64,000 nucleotides of DNA from positions 778,501 through 842,500 of the forward strand of contig JAJGOT010000311.1 of assembly GCA_022457155.1 (NCBI GenBank), written 5' to 3'. Below, piece by piece: positions 22,123 to 35,000 of this stretch; position 1 is the stretch's first letter, and each line of letters opens with the position of its first letter. Position numbers and translations under genes: made by a program. Below the pieces are notes generated by a model. The model worked only from the letters and a program-made list of their open reading frames with translations. It had not been told where the DNA came from and made no database searches. The DNA is from Cladopsammia gracilis (taxonomy: Eukaryota; Cnidaria; Anthozoa; Scleractinia; Dendrophylliidae).

Positions 22123-24363
22123 ACCAAGAATAAGAGTTTTTACGATTTTGTATAATTTTGTTGTAAATTCATAAATATATTTTTAGGAACTGATTGTTAT
22201 GTTGTTATTGTAGTTGTTGTCAAGTTAAGTTGTTTGAAAGAAACGAGTTTACCACTATATTGTAACGATTTATGTAAGTGTTACGCCTAATATAAAGACG
22301 AAATTAATGACATGCCGGAAATCCTATCGGGTCAAGTGGTAGACAAGTGATACTTGATTTCTATCGCGTGATGGTTGACTCGGGCTTCGCCCTCATCAAC
22401 TGCTGTCACGCGATAGAAATCTCGAGCTCATAATCTAATTGTTAAATATCACCGCCTCAGAATAACCAAACGGCTTGCTTGCAGCCGATCTCACTGCATT
22501 ATGCAGAGCGAATGATTCGCCCAAAAATATAAGGTAATGGCGAAGAAACTCGCCGATACAATGAACCAGTTGAAGAGTTAATACTTAATTCCTGAAAAAG
22601 AAACATGCACAAATAAGTGAAAGAACAAGAACTATGAATTTCCTTCATATTTTGACAATAGGTAAATCACGAAGAGTAATAAATCAATGGTAGGCCGGAA
22701 TCATGACACGAGAATAATGGCTGGCGAATTATGTTTAAAAAACCGTTCTTCAGTTCACACTGTACTGAGATCTTTATGGATCTTTTTGTAAGTCAGGAAT
22801 TGAAGTTAGTATTTATTCTGTGAACTCAATTCATATTTGAATTTCTGGCTTCACAGTTGTCTGCGCATGGGCGGGAATAACGGCTGTAACGGGCGAATCG
22901 TAGCGGGCGATATCATGTTTAAACTGCACCCGTTCACTGCAGTGAAATCGACAGCGAGTTCAGTTATTCATTTCCAAACTGTGTTTAGGAAGCAAATGGT
23001 AAAGCAAAACAAACATAATATAGTGCTGATATTTCTCTCCAACGATCAGATCGTTGTCCTCGGAGTAAGTATTGGTAATATGGTTTAAACCTGCGAGTCT
23101 GTGAAAAAAAAATCATAAAATGGGATCATTAAATCATGAAAATAAAAACTATATTGAGCATTACTTTTCTTTGGTTCTGTTTTAAATTTCTTTGCATATC
23201 TTTTTTTATTTAATTTAATCAAGTTTCAGATTACAATTGCAAAAAAAAAAAAAGAAATCTGAGGTAGGCTTAAAACAGAGTACACTGTTTCCGTACGAGT
23301 CACTGCTTCTTTGGTAATAACACTTATTTCGTCCCATACCTTTTGTTCGTTGGCCGCGCGCGTTTTCTTAACGTACACTAAAATGAAGACTACCTTGTAG
23401 TCCAATTGTAAATTACTGAACTGACGACGTCAAAGACGTCAAAAGTATGGGACGCGGCATGATAATGTTTCCTGCTAATGTTAAGAGCCCGTCCATTTTT
23501 TCTGAATTTTGCCGCTTGTCGAAATCTTACCTCAGACAAATCTGTGCTGAACAGATCTGATTACTACGTAGTTTCATCTGTTTTGATTCTTTTTCCATAT
23601 TCCAGATGCAGTACAACTCATTGTAAATAGTCAACATAACTCAAATAATAATTCTTGTATTTTCAATTCTTATTGCTGTAGTATTGCATATGAAGTTTGA
23701 GACGGGAGTCACTTGTATATATCTTGCAAGTAACTAGAAAAAAGCTTCCGAAATTAAAGTAGAACAAGCTAACCGTCAAATACTCGGGGTGAAACAAAAC
23801 TGTTTGAATTATGAAATTCATAGCAGCAATGAAAAACGAATAATTACCAAGGCATTGTTCGACATAATATCACAAAATACTCTAAACTATAAATCATTTT
23901 AAGTTCAGTGCTAGATGTATTGTACTAAGAAATCATGTCTTCAAAAGTTATTGTCGGTGATATTAGAAATTTTCTATAGAGTCTTTACAAAGACACTAAT
24001 TAGTGTGTTTTATATTGCAAGGAACTTAATACAATATGCTTTACTTTGACTAACATTATAGCAATTTTGTAAACTTCCTTTGATATTTCAACTCATCGAT
24101 GCTCTCTAAGCCTGCGCGCACGCGTCATCATCCTTTTTCCCGGAAGGAAGGAGCCAGGAGATTTTGCACGCGTGCTATGTATTCTCGGCTATGGAATGGG
24201 TTCAAGTTATCAAAAAATTTGGCCGCTACCCGAATGCGAGTTCACCGGAGGTGAAATTATTTTCTCAAACTCTTTAATAATTCATAAAGTGACCAGCCAT
24301 AAATGACATCCATTCGGGTCAGGTGGATGAGTCTTGATACCCAATGAAACACCAGATCAAGCT
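22123..24363. other. Spacer DNA without recognised genes
   Basis: AT-rich. It includes a short hairpin at 22366-22424 (ATTTCTATCGCGTGATGG with CTGTCACGCGATAGAAAT). No ORF here has motifs or splice structure. Confidence 0.5.
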
Positions 24364-25287
24364 CTTAACCCTATTCGGACTGGGGGGGGGGGGGGGTGGG
24401 CTTTTCGACCCCCCCCCCCCTCCAGTAAAATTGTGATAACTCTTACACCGAAATAGCTTTGAGGCTGAAATTTTCTGACTTTTCCTAGAATTTATCTAGG
24501 GACATTTTGGTATCCATAACATGTCAGTGTGATGCCATGGCAACCGGTTTTTGACACATAGGTTTTCAAAATACTAAAATATGGTGAATTTTTTATTTTA
24601 AGATCTTGTTCTTTGACTTATAGTGCATTTTCTTGCTAGAATAGTTTTTTCTTGGGACTAGTTCTTGAAAGACATCAAAAATTTTTAACATCAAATATTT
24701 GCGGGGAGGGGTAGGTAAATTTTTGCTCTCTTTTACTTGTGGACAAACATTTTGTACTATTTATTAAATAACGCTTCTAAGTTCATTGTTTGGATAATAG
24801 ACATTAGTTTGATACGTGTTTTATACATTCTGATCCTTTTCTCTTTTAGATATTATTTAAATTTTAATTTAAACAAAAAAAAAAGAAAATCCAAGATGGC
24901 TGATCCAAGATGGCGGACAATAATTTCAAAATTATAGTTTTATCGCTTTTTATTGCTTTTTCTCGCTTTACAAGTGTGTCCTTGTTTGTATTTATTATGG
25001 TTTAATATTAAAGAGATGATTTTACAGTTATATTTGATATTTTAAGTATCTGGATAGAAAAATATCAAAGAAACGTCGGAAAAACAAAAAAATGACGTCA
25101 TTGTGACGTCATAATTGGGTGTGACAGGTCAAAACTGGGTGTGAGGTTTCCTTGTATGGAGGTGAACATTGTGTATAAATTTCATGGTCCTAGCCTTTAT
25201 ACTGGTTCCAGAGATATAGAAAGGGGTCCGAGGAGCACCCCCCCAGTCACAGATTGCCGAAAAAAGCCCAGTCTGAATAGGGTTAAG
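24364..25287. mobile_element. Inverted-repeat element with G/C homopolymer tract, copy A
   Basis: 924 bp bounded by CTTAACCCTATTCGGACTGG and its complement at 25267-25287 with one mismatch. Directly inside the left end are runs of about 16 G and 12 C. The interior has the doublet AAGATGGCTGATCCAAGATGG and the near-palindrome TGACGTCATTGTGACGTCA. A related copy in opposite orientation lies at 56719-57318. No coding region. Confidence 0.85.
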
Positions 25288-26125
25288 GGTTTTGATTTCA
25301 GTTCAAAATCGTGTTTGATCTCAAATCAAACACTTGCATATTAATGAGTTTTGCAACAATACATGTTATTCCACTCAATTATATAATTACATTCGGACCC
25401 TTACATTTCTGTCTTGGTCTTCAAATGTATCTCGTGTGCCATCTTTCGATTCCGAGTCCAATGCTCGGTGAAACAGAATAAACCTTCAAAACAATAATCT
25501 GAGTATTATAACTGAAACTTCAACATTATATGACATCGACATTTTAATTTAAAAAAAAAATGGACCATTTTTCTCACCTTCGGTCGCCATTATCAAGAGG
25601 ATTTAAAATGCTTCAGCACCTTTTTTCTCTTCTAGAAAGCGTCGGATACCGCATATTATGCCACAAACAGTCTTCGGTGGATATCTCTCTCCCGACTTTT
25701 TGGCACATCCATGACAAATTTGCTAAGCCAATGATTCAAACTCAATGCGTCCGTTTTTTTAATGCGAGCAGAAAGTGACATGATCTTGTGTAAATCATAG
25801 TCCTTAAACATTCCTCTCGAATCTCAGAGAACGGGAACTTGAACCGTCCGAGAAGTTTACCATTCGTAGAAAAAGGATGTTGCCCATTTGTTTTTTATAT
25901 TTCATTGACGGGGGAATAGCTTTATCGACTGGATATATTCTTCTTCGACAACCATTTTAGCCTCCCTAAACCGAGACGCTTCTGCTTCGCACATGGTCTC
26001 ATACCAAATGGCGAAACATAACAAGCTCAATAAAATTATGCATGTGACGGCATTGTAAAAGGACAAAGCCAGAAAAACTAACACTGAATAATTCTGTATT
26101 GTTTCATTTGAGAAGCCAGATAAAA
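25288..26125. other. Spacer DNA with one membrane-helix ORF
   Basis: No gene is called. A minus-strand frame (26162-25902, no convincing ATG) reads one hydrophobic helix, YNAVTCIILLSLLCFAIWY, followed by a charged tail, and starts inside the adjoining hairpin. It could be a decayed exon of a membrane protein; see findings. Confidence 0.4.
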
Positions 26126-26255
26126 AACTCGTGCTTCGGGTTTGATCGGGGCATCCAAACACCGTTGAAACAATAAAAGCACTCGGCCGAAGCGGCCTCG
26201 TGCTTTCTTTGCTTCTCGGTGTTTGGATGCCCCGATCAAACCCGAAGCACGAGTT
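26126..26255. repeat. Perfect 39-bp hairpin with nested inner hairpin
   Basis: 26126-26164 is the exact reverse complement of 26217-26255 (AACTCGTGCTTCGGGTTTG at the outer end). The loop contains GCACTCGGCCGAAGCGGCCTC, itself able to fold. A similar GCACTCGCCGAAGCGGCTC centre is present in the hairpin at 38786-38948, so the two are probably one foldback family. Confidence 0.95.
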
Positions 26256-26329
26256 GTTGATCTATTACGTAATATATCGTTAGGAGGATCCTGTAAGGAT
26301 TCCTTTTGGAAATCTACACACGGTATATA

Positions 26330-26458
26330 TGTTGTGGTTCAATTTTATCCTTGGTTCAAATTTTATTTTCCTTTGTTTAAAACTCATTATCATACATTAC
26401 CATAGCCAAAAACAAAGGAAAATAAAATTTGAACCAAGGATAAAATTGAACCACAACA
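26330..26458. mobile_element. MITE, TGTTGTGG family, copy 2
   Basis: Inverted ends TGTTGTGGTTCAATTTTATC and complement, about 43 bp, with a 40-bp centre. It shares ends and the GTATGGTAATGTATGA-like centre (inverted here as TCATACATTACCATAG) with 11344-11496. Confidence 0.9.
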
Positions 26459-26731
26459 CTACTAAATAGCAGGGTAACAGGTAACAGGGTAACTGGGGAG
26501 CCTCCCTCCTCCTCCCCGTTTATGCCTGCCACTGCCTGCCACGCAGGCGCTAGATTGTCCACCAAATTGAGATTGACATCGATGTTTGTGAACCCTAAGG
26601 TGGCTATCACCGATAGGTTCTTTGATGACACTCTCATTTTCATTAAACGGGCATTAACCAGTCTTAGCTTAGCGCTGGTTTAATTTCCTGGATCCACAGA
26701 CGATGGTTTCTTCGCAACTACAGATGTTTAT

Positions 26732-26733
<2 letters not shown>

Positions 26734-26812
<79 letters not shown>
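26734..26812. repeat. TA dinucleotide microsatellite
   Basis: About 39 uninterrupted TA units. The Ile/Tyr-repeat ORF across it is an artefact. Confidence 0.98.
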
Positions 26813-26817
<5 letters not shown>

Positions 26818-27137
26818 TATCGATATACGCTGTCTAGATGACGTATATCCAACGATGGAGGTAAATTTCGCATTTTGACAAGAGAACGCAAAACTGACGG
26901 ACCGGCCTCGATATTTTTTCTTCAAACTGTGCTTTGTTATCAATGTGTTGAATTATAAAACTATTATTGCGCTCAAGCTTGCGTGATATCGCCTAATTCT
27001 TAGCCGACGAGGCCGTTTTTGGATGAGGTTGGTTGAGGTTTTTGTGATGTCGGTTGAGGCTGATAACACTTACCTTGACCTTGATTATTCCGGATATCAC
27101 AAAAACCGAATCTAATAATTGTTTTATTATACGTTGT

Positions 27138-27431
27138 TTAAATGAAAATAACGACAAACATAAAAAAGATTTCAACACTTGCGCTAATTCCTTTTTGTCG
27201 CCCGGCTCCTAAATGCCTGTTTTTCTCCTTAAGGTATTCGTGGAACAGTTCCTTCGCAACTTTTGTCGATCTTTTTGTGTTTTCCGAGTCTTTATCGTCC
27301 AGCAATTCCTCAATTTCTTTAGTGCTCGGTTGAAGAAGCGAATCGACGAGCCATGTTTTTACTTGGCTGTGTGTGAAAATTTGCCACTCATCACCCGTGA
27401 ACTTTACATTCAGCTCTTGGAAATCGTGCAT
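27138..27431 (-). CDS. Candidate first exon, Crypton/DUF3504-like N terminus
   Basis: ATG at 27431 opens a frame whose first 75 residues look like true coding sequence: an acidic segment (KEIEELLDDKDSENTKR) followed by STKVAKELFHEYLKEKN. The pattern D-S-x-N-T-K-R-S-T-x-x-A and then a helix resembles the start of Crypton-derived tyrosine-recombinase proteins (DUF3504 type); this is recognition by eye. After KEKN the translation becomes hydrophobic and low-quality, so the true exon probably ends near 27205, though no strong donor was found. Directly upstream is a small hairpin (27443-27479, CCCTACAGATTA with TAATCTGTAGGG). It may be a transposon remnant instead of a host gene. Confidence 0.4.
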   Translation of the reverse strand: MHDFQELNVKFTGDEWQIFTHSQVKTWLVDSLLQPSTKEIEELLDDKDSENTKRSTKVAKELFHEYLKEKNRHLGAGRQKGISASVEIFFMFVVIFI

Positions 27432-27479
27432 TGCGCGCGCACCCTACAGATTATTCACTCATCTGCTAATCTGTAGGGT

Positions 27480-28792
27480 GAGCTGATTTCCAGAATTAAC
27501 TGTAGGCTCTTAGCCAATGAAAAGACAGATGGTGACTACGATAAATAATAATATCTAATATCCGACAATCCGTGATAAAGGAAGATTCAAGGTGATCTTC
27601 GTGTTTTTTTTTAGTTATGTTAATACAAATCTAAACCTTTAGATTTTGTTTATTAACTAGCAATTGTTGCTTCGAAAGGCATAGTTTTGTCAATCTAAGA
27701 GCATTCTTTCATATGAATAATTCAATCAAACCGACGAAGTTTACTCAGGAACATCCACGACCCAGCTACTGATTTTCAATCCACGATGCACGAATTTTAT
27801 CCTTGTTCAGCAAGGAGTTGATGTTAAAGTGGAATACAACATACAACTTTAAGACCATTGGTCAGTCTGTTATACGTTGAAATGTTGCCTACTATACAGT
27901 CTACTTTGCAGTCTTTGTAAGGCATTTGAAGACGAGTTAAGCTTTTAAAGTAAAACTGACTATATATAATAGGGTCATTATTTCCGTTGTCATGTGCGAG
28001 AGATTTGCAAACGCTGTTGCTGGGTATAATAAAGTTGGAAGATGTACTCATTCTTTAACTTGGCCACTCTTGACATGTGAAAGGTTTAATAAGTGCCGGA
28101 TTATACTGGTCATGCAGAGTTAAATCGGAGGCGTCTGCACGCTTTTTTCAGGTTAGCTTGCATGCAGACTTTTCGACACCGAAACTAATCTCATCGCATT
28201 ACCCGCGACCCATTTGCCAATATCCACGACCCACGACCCAGTTGTGTTTTGGAAGTCACGGACGCACACATTTTATTTTACCTACATCCATACATCCATG
28301 GTTTAAAAAAAAGTTTCCACGACAGTTGTTCATGTCCGAATGAATACGAGTGTACAGGGCGAGATAAGATTTGTCTGTAAAACGTTAAGGCCATTTCTTG
28401 GTCAGTTCAGTAACCTGACCGAGAATAGGATTGTGGGTCTGGCCATGGGATTTTCCTGTGTGCCACTCCATTGCGCCCTCCCCACTATCTGAATGCCTGT
28501 AACAGGCTAGAGAAAACTGTGCGGTGCTTCGTGGGCGAGACTCCTACGCACTTGGTGTATCCCTGATCATAATGTATGGTACTGCATGTATCCCTTATTG
28601 TAACGTATTTAGATATATTGCGGGGATCGGATTACAGTATCTAGGGTTGAAGCACTGATTTTAGTACTTAGAGTTAAGCACTGATTCCAGTATTTCCAGT
28701 GTATCGAAAGGGTTAGTTCTTATATATGGTCTGGGCCAGCAGCATATTATCTTATATCCCTTAAAAATTACAGTTTCCGGCAGCTACAATGT
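27480..28792. other. Spacer DNA without recognised genes
   Basis: Includes near-repeats of CCACGACCCA around 27755 and 28200-28240 and GTACTTAGAGTTAAGCACTGA-like repeats near 28640-28700. No gene supported. GCACTTGGTGTATCCCT at 28548 recurs inverted at 28925-28940, flanking the SINE-like segment. Confidence 0.45.
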
Positions 28793-28975
28793 AGTCCTCG
28801 GTGGTGTAGTGGATAGTGTGCATGGAGCAGATCATACGGCCCGGGTTCGATTCCCTATTCTTCTGCTGTTTTATCTTTTATTTCTACTGAAATAAAAACT
28901 AAGTGTTTAAATACAAAATAACAAGGGATACACCAAGTACATACCGCGAGACTGGTCTGAGAATGATGACTGACA
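28793..28975 (+). mobile_element. tRNA-like SINE fragment
   Basis: GGTGTAGTGGATAGTGTGC resembles a tRNA A box and GGGTTCGATTCCC a B box, spaced as in a tRNA. The acceptor stem does not pair and the T stem pairs at only three of five positions, so it is not a working tRNA. A T-rich then A-rich tail follows. Read as a degenerate tRNA-derived SINE. Confidence 0.45.
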
Positions 28976-29480
28976 ATAGCAACAACAACAACAAGTAGAT
29001 TTATTTGCATGACTATAAATCCTTACAGTATTGCAAAAGAACAACATAACAAAATGAAATAACAATAATATAATAAAGAAAGGGAAAGTTCAATTAAGAT
29101 GCATCAGTCTGGATTGATAATTTGATTATTGCGGAGATCTAAGCATGAAAGAATGAATTTTACTTATTGAATATTTACAAAATAATTACGAGAGTTCATT
29201 AATTCATTGGTAACTTCTGAAGGAGATAACTGTTTTATATTTGGTAGGTGATACCCTATTTTCCTGTAAAATCCGTCCCTAAGAATTGAGTATTTAGGAC
29301 AATGAAAAAGGAAGTGAATTTCATCTTCAATTTCATTAGATCCACATAAGTAGGGCACAATCTATCATCTCTCGTGATTTGTTCATATCTACCAATTTCA
29401 ATCATTAATTTATGATTACTGACTTATACGAAATTTTACTAATTGTTTTCTGACATTTGATTTCCTTGTAAGGTCTAAGT
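28976..29480 (-). mobile_element. LINE retrotransposon 3' fragment
   Basis: The minus-strand frame 29358-29164 reads PYLCGSNEIEDEIHFLFHCP, then KYSILRDGFYRK: the Cys/His motif (C...EDE.HF...CP) found after the reverse transcriptase in many LINEs. The 3' end carries a CAACAACAACAA-type simple repeat (28977-28995, plus strand), the usual tail of such elements. 5'-truncated. Confidence 0.75.
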
Positions 29481-29689
29481 AATGAGAAGGCGTAATGAAA
29501 GGATGAGTGAAGAGCATGCGAGTGTGTGCCAAGCAAGCGTACACAGTTTTCACTCAATAAACACACTTGGAGAATGCTATGATTAGAAGCAGTTTAGTTC
29601 CTACGGGGTAAAATTTTACCTTGGATACTAAAACTGAATGGATTTATTGCTGTGTGCTCCCGCCCCAGTATAGAGCTGGTGTCAAAGCA

Positions 29690-29945
29690 GTGTCGTCAAA
29701 CCAAAACCAAAGTAATAATTCTGACCAATCACAACAGACCCAGACAATTCGATGAACCAATCAGAACTCGAAGCAAATACAAGAAGCCGGTGCCAAGCGC
29801 GGGAAAACGCGTGCGGGCAAGTCACGATTGGTTTTGGTTTTATTTCTGATGATTGGTTGAGAAAGTGGCGCGAGATGTTTCAGCCAATCACGTAGCGTGG
29901 CAATACAAAACCAAGGTAGCTGCGAAATCACTTTCGACACTAAAA
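29690..29945. repeat. Dispersed repeat shared with the CA 3' flanks
   Basis: Contains CCGGTGCCAAGCGCGGGAAAAC, ACGATTGGTTTTGGTTTT and TGATTGGTTGAGAAAGTGG. The same blocks appear downstream of CA copy A (4260-4340) and copy B (45570-45605 and 46020-46080). It is a widespread non-coding repeat, apparently mobile and ancient enough to predate the duplication. Confidence 0.75.
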
Positions 29946-30051
29946 TGAAAATCACTCTATTTCGATAATTTTACCCCAGTATATTCGCAGTGGTATAAAG
30001 TTAAACCTCATGAATAGTAATAACTTGATGAGTAAAACTGTTGTAGAATGT

Positions 30052-30232
30052 TAAAGGACCACCTTCACCCAAAAGACGTTGCGGTCGTTTATTTTTGTTT
30101 TGAAATGCTCTATTGTTCATACGCGTGATCTGATTGGTTGCACGCATTCAAGCGTGAATTTCGTGTTACACGAAATTCAGCACAGAAAGTGATCACGGCA
30201 CGCGCAGCATTTTGGGTGAAGGTGGGCTTTTA
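30052..30232. mobile_element. MITE with 22-bp inverted ends
   Basis: TAAAGGACCACCTTCACCCA and TGGGTGAAGGTGGGCTTTTA are imperfect inverted ends around a 140-bp centre that includes GAATTTCGTGTTACACGAAATTC, itself palindromic. No ORF. Confidence 0.85.
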
Positions 30233-30654
30233 AAGAAATTGTAGCTGCTGTATTATGAGTCAGTATACAAACTGTACTGAGTGTAATCCCGCTATCTGAA
30301 CAACAGCCACCTCAAACCTTAAGTTATCTCAGACAGAACCCCATTCCCCATACTTCATCATCCTTTAGTAATTTTACCGCTATATTTCTAGCTTGTCTAT
30401 TTTTTTTTGCGTGCGTAATAGTTCACCAACGAACAAAAGGTTTGGAGTGAGCGTGAATCTCCACGCGCTAACTCCCCCAGGTTTACCTGCGAGAAACCAG
30501 TTTCACGCGTCGAATACGTGCAAATGATATGGTCACCGGCATTTTTTTCTTTGTTACAATGACTTAAGCAAGGCGTTTTGGTATTCCAAAGAAAGCAATG
30601 GAGGAAAAAAGAAAATAAAGAAAAGGGAAAATGCAATAACCTTTTAGGATTTCA

Positions 30655-31023
30655 TATAGTTGACTACGGACCGTTACGCAGCTTATATATTTTAGAACAC
30701 TGAGGTAATACCTAAACAGCGACAATATACTGCGATAAATTCGTTTCTTTCAAACTCTCTTACCTGATGACAACAACTTAAAAATGGAACGTAAGAAATC
30801 CTAAAATAAATTGACAGTCTAAATTTACAACAAAGTATCGTTTAGCTACAAATTGTTTGATTACATTGACTACGTAGTTTATATATTTTAGGAAGAGAAA
30901 TACCTAAATAAATACAACAATATACTGCAATTTCAGTTGTTGTTGAAATTGAAACGAAAGAAGTCCTAAAATAAACTGACAATCTAAATTTACAACAAAG
31001 TATCATTTAGCTGCAAATTGAGG
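30655..31023. repeat. Imperfect tandem duplication, unit about 205 bp
   Basis: The block starting TGACTACGGACCGTTACG at 30661 is repeated from 30868 (TGACTACGTAGTTTATAT). Shared parts include TAATACCTAAA..CAATATACTGC and CTAAATTTACAACAAAGTATC. The copies differ by substitutions and small indels. Non-coding. Confidence 0.8.
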
Positions 31024-32039
31024 AAGGTTTCTATGACATCATGAAATGTATTCAGGAAAAAACAAACCAAAGATAAACATAAATTGCAGTTGCTTTTGCC
31101 AATGATGAATATTGGAATGAGCAAGATATTGCTAAGAATAGTTATTGCACAAGACGTTTTCCCAGTCATTCCGCGATGAATTGGTACTGAAGCTGTTTTT
31201 GTTATACTGAGTCACTGGAAATGGGACAGTTTTAGCGCAAATCCAACTGGTTTGATCTAGCTAAACCTGAAGGTTGTTTATGTCATATTAAGTGAGCAAA
31301 GTATGGAGACAAAAAAAAACACCACATATTTATAAACTGACAATAATCGTTCTTAGACGTGATTTTGCATACCTGAGCAGCTCTGAGCTTAATACCGATT
31401 ATAAGCAAAACAAGGCCTTAACGGATTTCTACAACCGAAATTAATCATAAGTGTTTGTTACACTGACTGTGATTTACATAGTTTTATTAAAGCGCTATAC
31501 AGTAATCTCGATTTAGTCTATCGTTCATATAAGCGAATGATTACTTCACGTAAGCCTGAGCGTGTACGTACTTGTAACCAGTTGCGTCCTGATCTTCTTT
31601 ACTCAATAACTTGCCCATTGATAACTTGCCCATTTGTAAATATGCCTCGATAGCTATTCTAAGTTGACAAATTCTTCAGTTCGTGCAGGATTATTGCGAG
31701 GTCACCTTTCTTATATTTTGATAAGTTCAATATTAGACTCACGCACAGGAAAACACCAACAACAAATGTTAAAAAGAGCGAGACCTAAATGTAAATTGCA
31801 CAACGGTGCGCAATGTAATCGGTTGAGAGAAAGTTTCTTTTCTGTTTTTTTTTCTGCGCTCATATCAAAGCTCTCGAGTTTGGTCCAGTATTGCAAAAAT
31901 ATATCTTCTTTCCCATATAGCACAGAATTTTTGGGAGAACAGTTTTAAATTCTTGCAATGATCTTTTCACCCCTATTCTTAGAAATCTATTTCTTGCGAG
32001 TAAATATTAATTCAACAATGTATCACTGAATTTTTAAAA
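31024..32039. other. Spacer DNA without recognised genes
   Basis: No ORF with motifs or splice signals. This is the inner flank of the right arm. Confidence 0.5.
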
Positions 32040-32040
32040 A

Positions 32041-35000
32041 TGAATGTCATCATACAAGATTACAATATGACACTAACAACGAAAAATTATTGTAGAATAC
32101 TTAGCCCGTGACATTACAACAATATTGTTGCATTTCCTACATTCTTATGCCGCGTTCGCTAGTTCAGGCAACGTCCGAAAATTGGAATTGTTTTGCTAAA
32201 CCTGAAGGTTTAAGTCGTCACGATGCAAAGACGCCGTGTTTCCGGAAAACGTTCTTCTTGAGATAACCCTTACTTAGTAAGCAGGCTGAACGGTTTTAAC
32301 AAAATTTCCCCAGAAGAGCTAGAAATTTTATGTTTCTTGTTCCGCATTTCCACTCGTTCTTAAGAGACGTTCACATGTATGTATGCTCTATTTACATGCC
32401 ACTAAGATGTACACGAGAACACAATCTTAGGCCATGAATGATATACTAGACCTTTCTTTAGGACTAAAGATAGCGTGTGATATTTTCTGTGTTGAGGAGA
32501 GTTAATAGATAAATATCAATGCCATACCCAGAAACAACAGTTTTGTTTTTCGATATCAAAGATTCTTCGTCCCGAACTCTGGCTTACGCTTGTTTCTTTC
32601 AGGTCTGAAAAAAAAACCCCGGTTTCCTTGAATACAATTATTCACCATTGGCTCTTTGACATCCAAAAGTTGCGAACCATATATATTTTTTGCTTTCCTT
32701 GGGTGTTGGAGAGTATATACTGCATGTACTAATACCGACATTTTATTGTGTTATTGATGCTCGATGTCATGATCATCTTATCTCAATGGACTTTCTCTCT
32801 TCAAAAAAGCCAAGAAGTTAAACAAATGGAGAAGAGAAATGCTGGCGACCTTGGCAATGGATAACCCGACAAATGATCACGTGTTTACCACGTGAATGTT
32901 TGATGCAATGTATAATCCAGTATTGTACATTGTATCACATCAAATACTCATTGCGTGCCTATGTTAAGTTTGACCCGTAATGAACTGAGTTGCATCTTTG
33001 AAAGCTTTTATAGGTACACAATTTGTATGACTAAATCCTCAGACGTTTTCCTTCTTTTCGAATCGAAAATAAATAACTACCAATGTGCAAAATAAAACTC
33101 TCATAAAAGTCTTACGCAATATAGTAGTCATGGAGGTTTATATTTAAGAGAGTTTTAAGTACAGCACTTTAGACTCAGCGTGCCCTAATGTCTAAATATA
33201 CGTCCGACAGTAAAAGTTTATATTCTCAGACTTTATATATATAAAGCTACAACACTCTTAAAACAATATAAAGGAAAGAAATCTTTAGTTTCGACTTCCT
33301 TCGTTCTTGTTATAACTTGTACATATCCCATCATTTCGCAGTTGAAATCTTTGTTCCGTTGTGTATTAAAAGCCCGAGGTTATGACTGGTTCTAATGTTC
33401 CCATGAAGTAATCGCTATTTATTTACAGAAAAGACATCGGGTCTGTACTCAATGGCGTATATAACGTATATTACTTTAACCCACGCAATATCCAGTTGGC
33501 TATTCTGTAAGATTATCCAATAATTGTTTTTTAATTGGTCTTGCTGCTCACTAGTTTTCCAACAACGCGCTAAAGCTCCGATTGTTACCTTAAAATGCTT
33601 TTAGGCACTAGTCGAAATGTCTTTGTTTCACCAAAAGTTGTACTAAGAAACAGAAGCAACTCGCAATATCTTAAAAACATCTCAACTCTTTACGCATTCT
33701 CTATAGACACATCAGTATTTACATATCAATAAGTAACGAGTGTATATTGCGTCAGGGGGAGTAATCAACTTAATCTATGGTGGTGGTGTGTAGCGCCGTA
33801 TTAAAACTCTGACCTAATTGACTTTTGTGTTTCACGATACCCAACGTTTGTCTTTAAAATACACGCCTTATTTCAGAACACAGAGTTTCGAAAGAGAGTG
33901 CAAGATCGAGACTAAAAAAGGCTTAATTTTGAGTTAACAACGACATTAAACGGACAAACTAAGAGACTCAAAACGTAAAGCCATATTATATCGAGTAAAG
34001 TTTGACTCTGTGAGTCACAGAGTTAAATTTAACCCTTTAATCCACAATATCATGATCAAAATAGAAAGTCTCCTTTCTTGCGCCCATACGTTTCCTTGAT
34101 AGAAGCAGTGGGGAGAAATTGTTTGGATATCAAGAGAACTCATCTTGTGTAATCATATCCTTAATTCTCATGACCTCTTTGATTGAATAAGCATTGATAT
34201 TACAAGGAGAAATTTGGAGATGATCACTCAAAAACTCCAACATACGCTTTTAGGGGTGCACACCTTCCTGGGATAAAAATGGAGGAGTACCCCCCCCCCC
34301 CCTGAAATCGTGTATTACAGACCTCGATTACACGCCTACAGATAAGAGTGTGTCAAGTGTGTTATTGATAATTTATCATTATAGACTGAAAATTGACAGT
34401 CGTGTATATTTTGTATACTCAACAATATCGCGGTTTTACGCAATTGTCTCGGATAGTTTTGTCCAATAGTTCCATCTCTGATATTTGCTTTCAGTTGATT
34501 TGCTTTCATTGCCTTTTCTTTCTTCTGTCAATCAGCCACGTTTCTTTTTCGAATTTTTCTCTAAATATCAACAACGTTGAACATATTTATGGCTGCCAAT
34601 AGATGTTTTGCAGCACGTTGACAAGTTACAGTGATCAGTAATCGTTGTCAAAACAAAACAATCATTTTGACAATTATAGCCAAAATAACAATGACAGTGG
34701 TCTATGAATATTAAAATATTCCTTACTTAGAATATTGTGATATTTTGCAATATTTTGATTTGAATTCTAAGTTGTAGATATAAAAGGCCATAAAATTGTG
34801 TTCCTTTTCAGTGTTTCTCTTGATCGCTACGACCTCTGATTAAAAATCTCCACCGCTCTCGTTTACCGATAGCTCTAGATATTTTCCAGTCAGGATCGCA
34901 GCGATCCCAACACTCACAAAAGATTTTTTTAGCCGACTGAGATCTTTCTTATTCACTTCGAAAAAAATCTTGGCTGATTTTTGCAATCACTTTCTAATCT

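Noticed and set aside
28793..28871. tRNA gene
   Set aside because: A and B boxes exist but acceptor and T stems do not pair.
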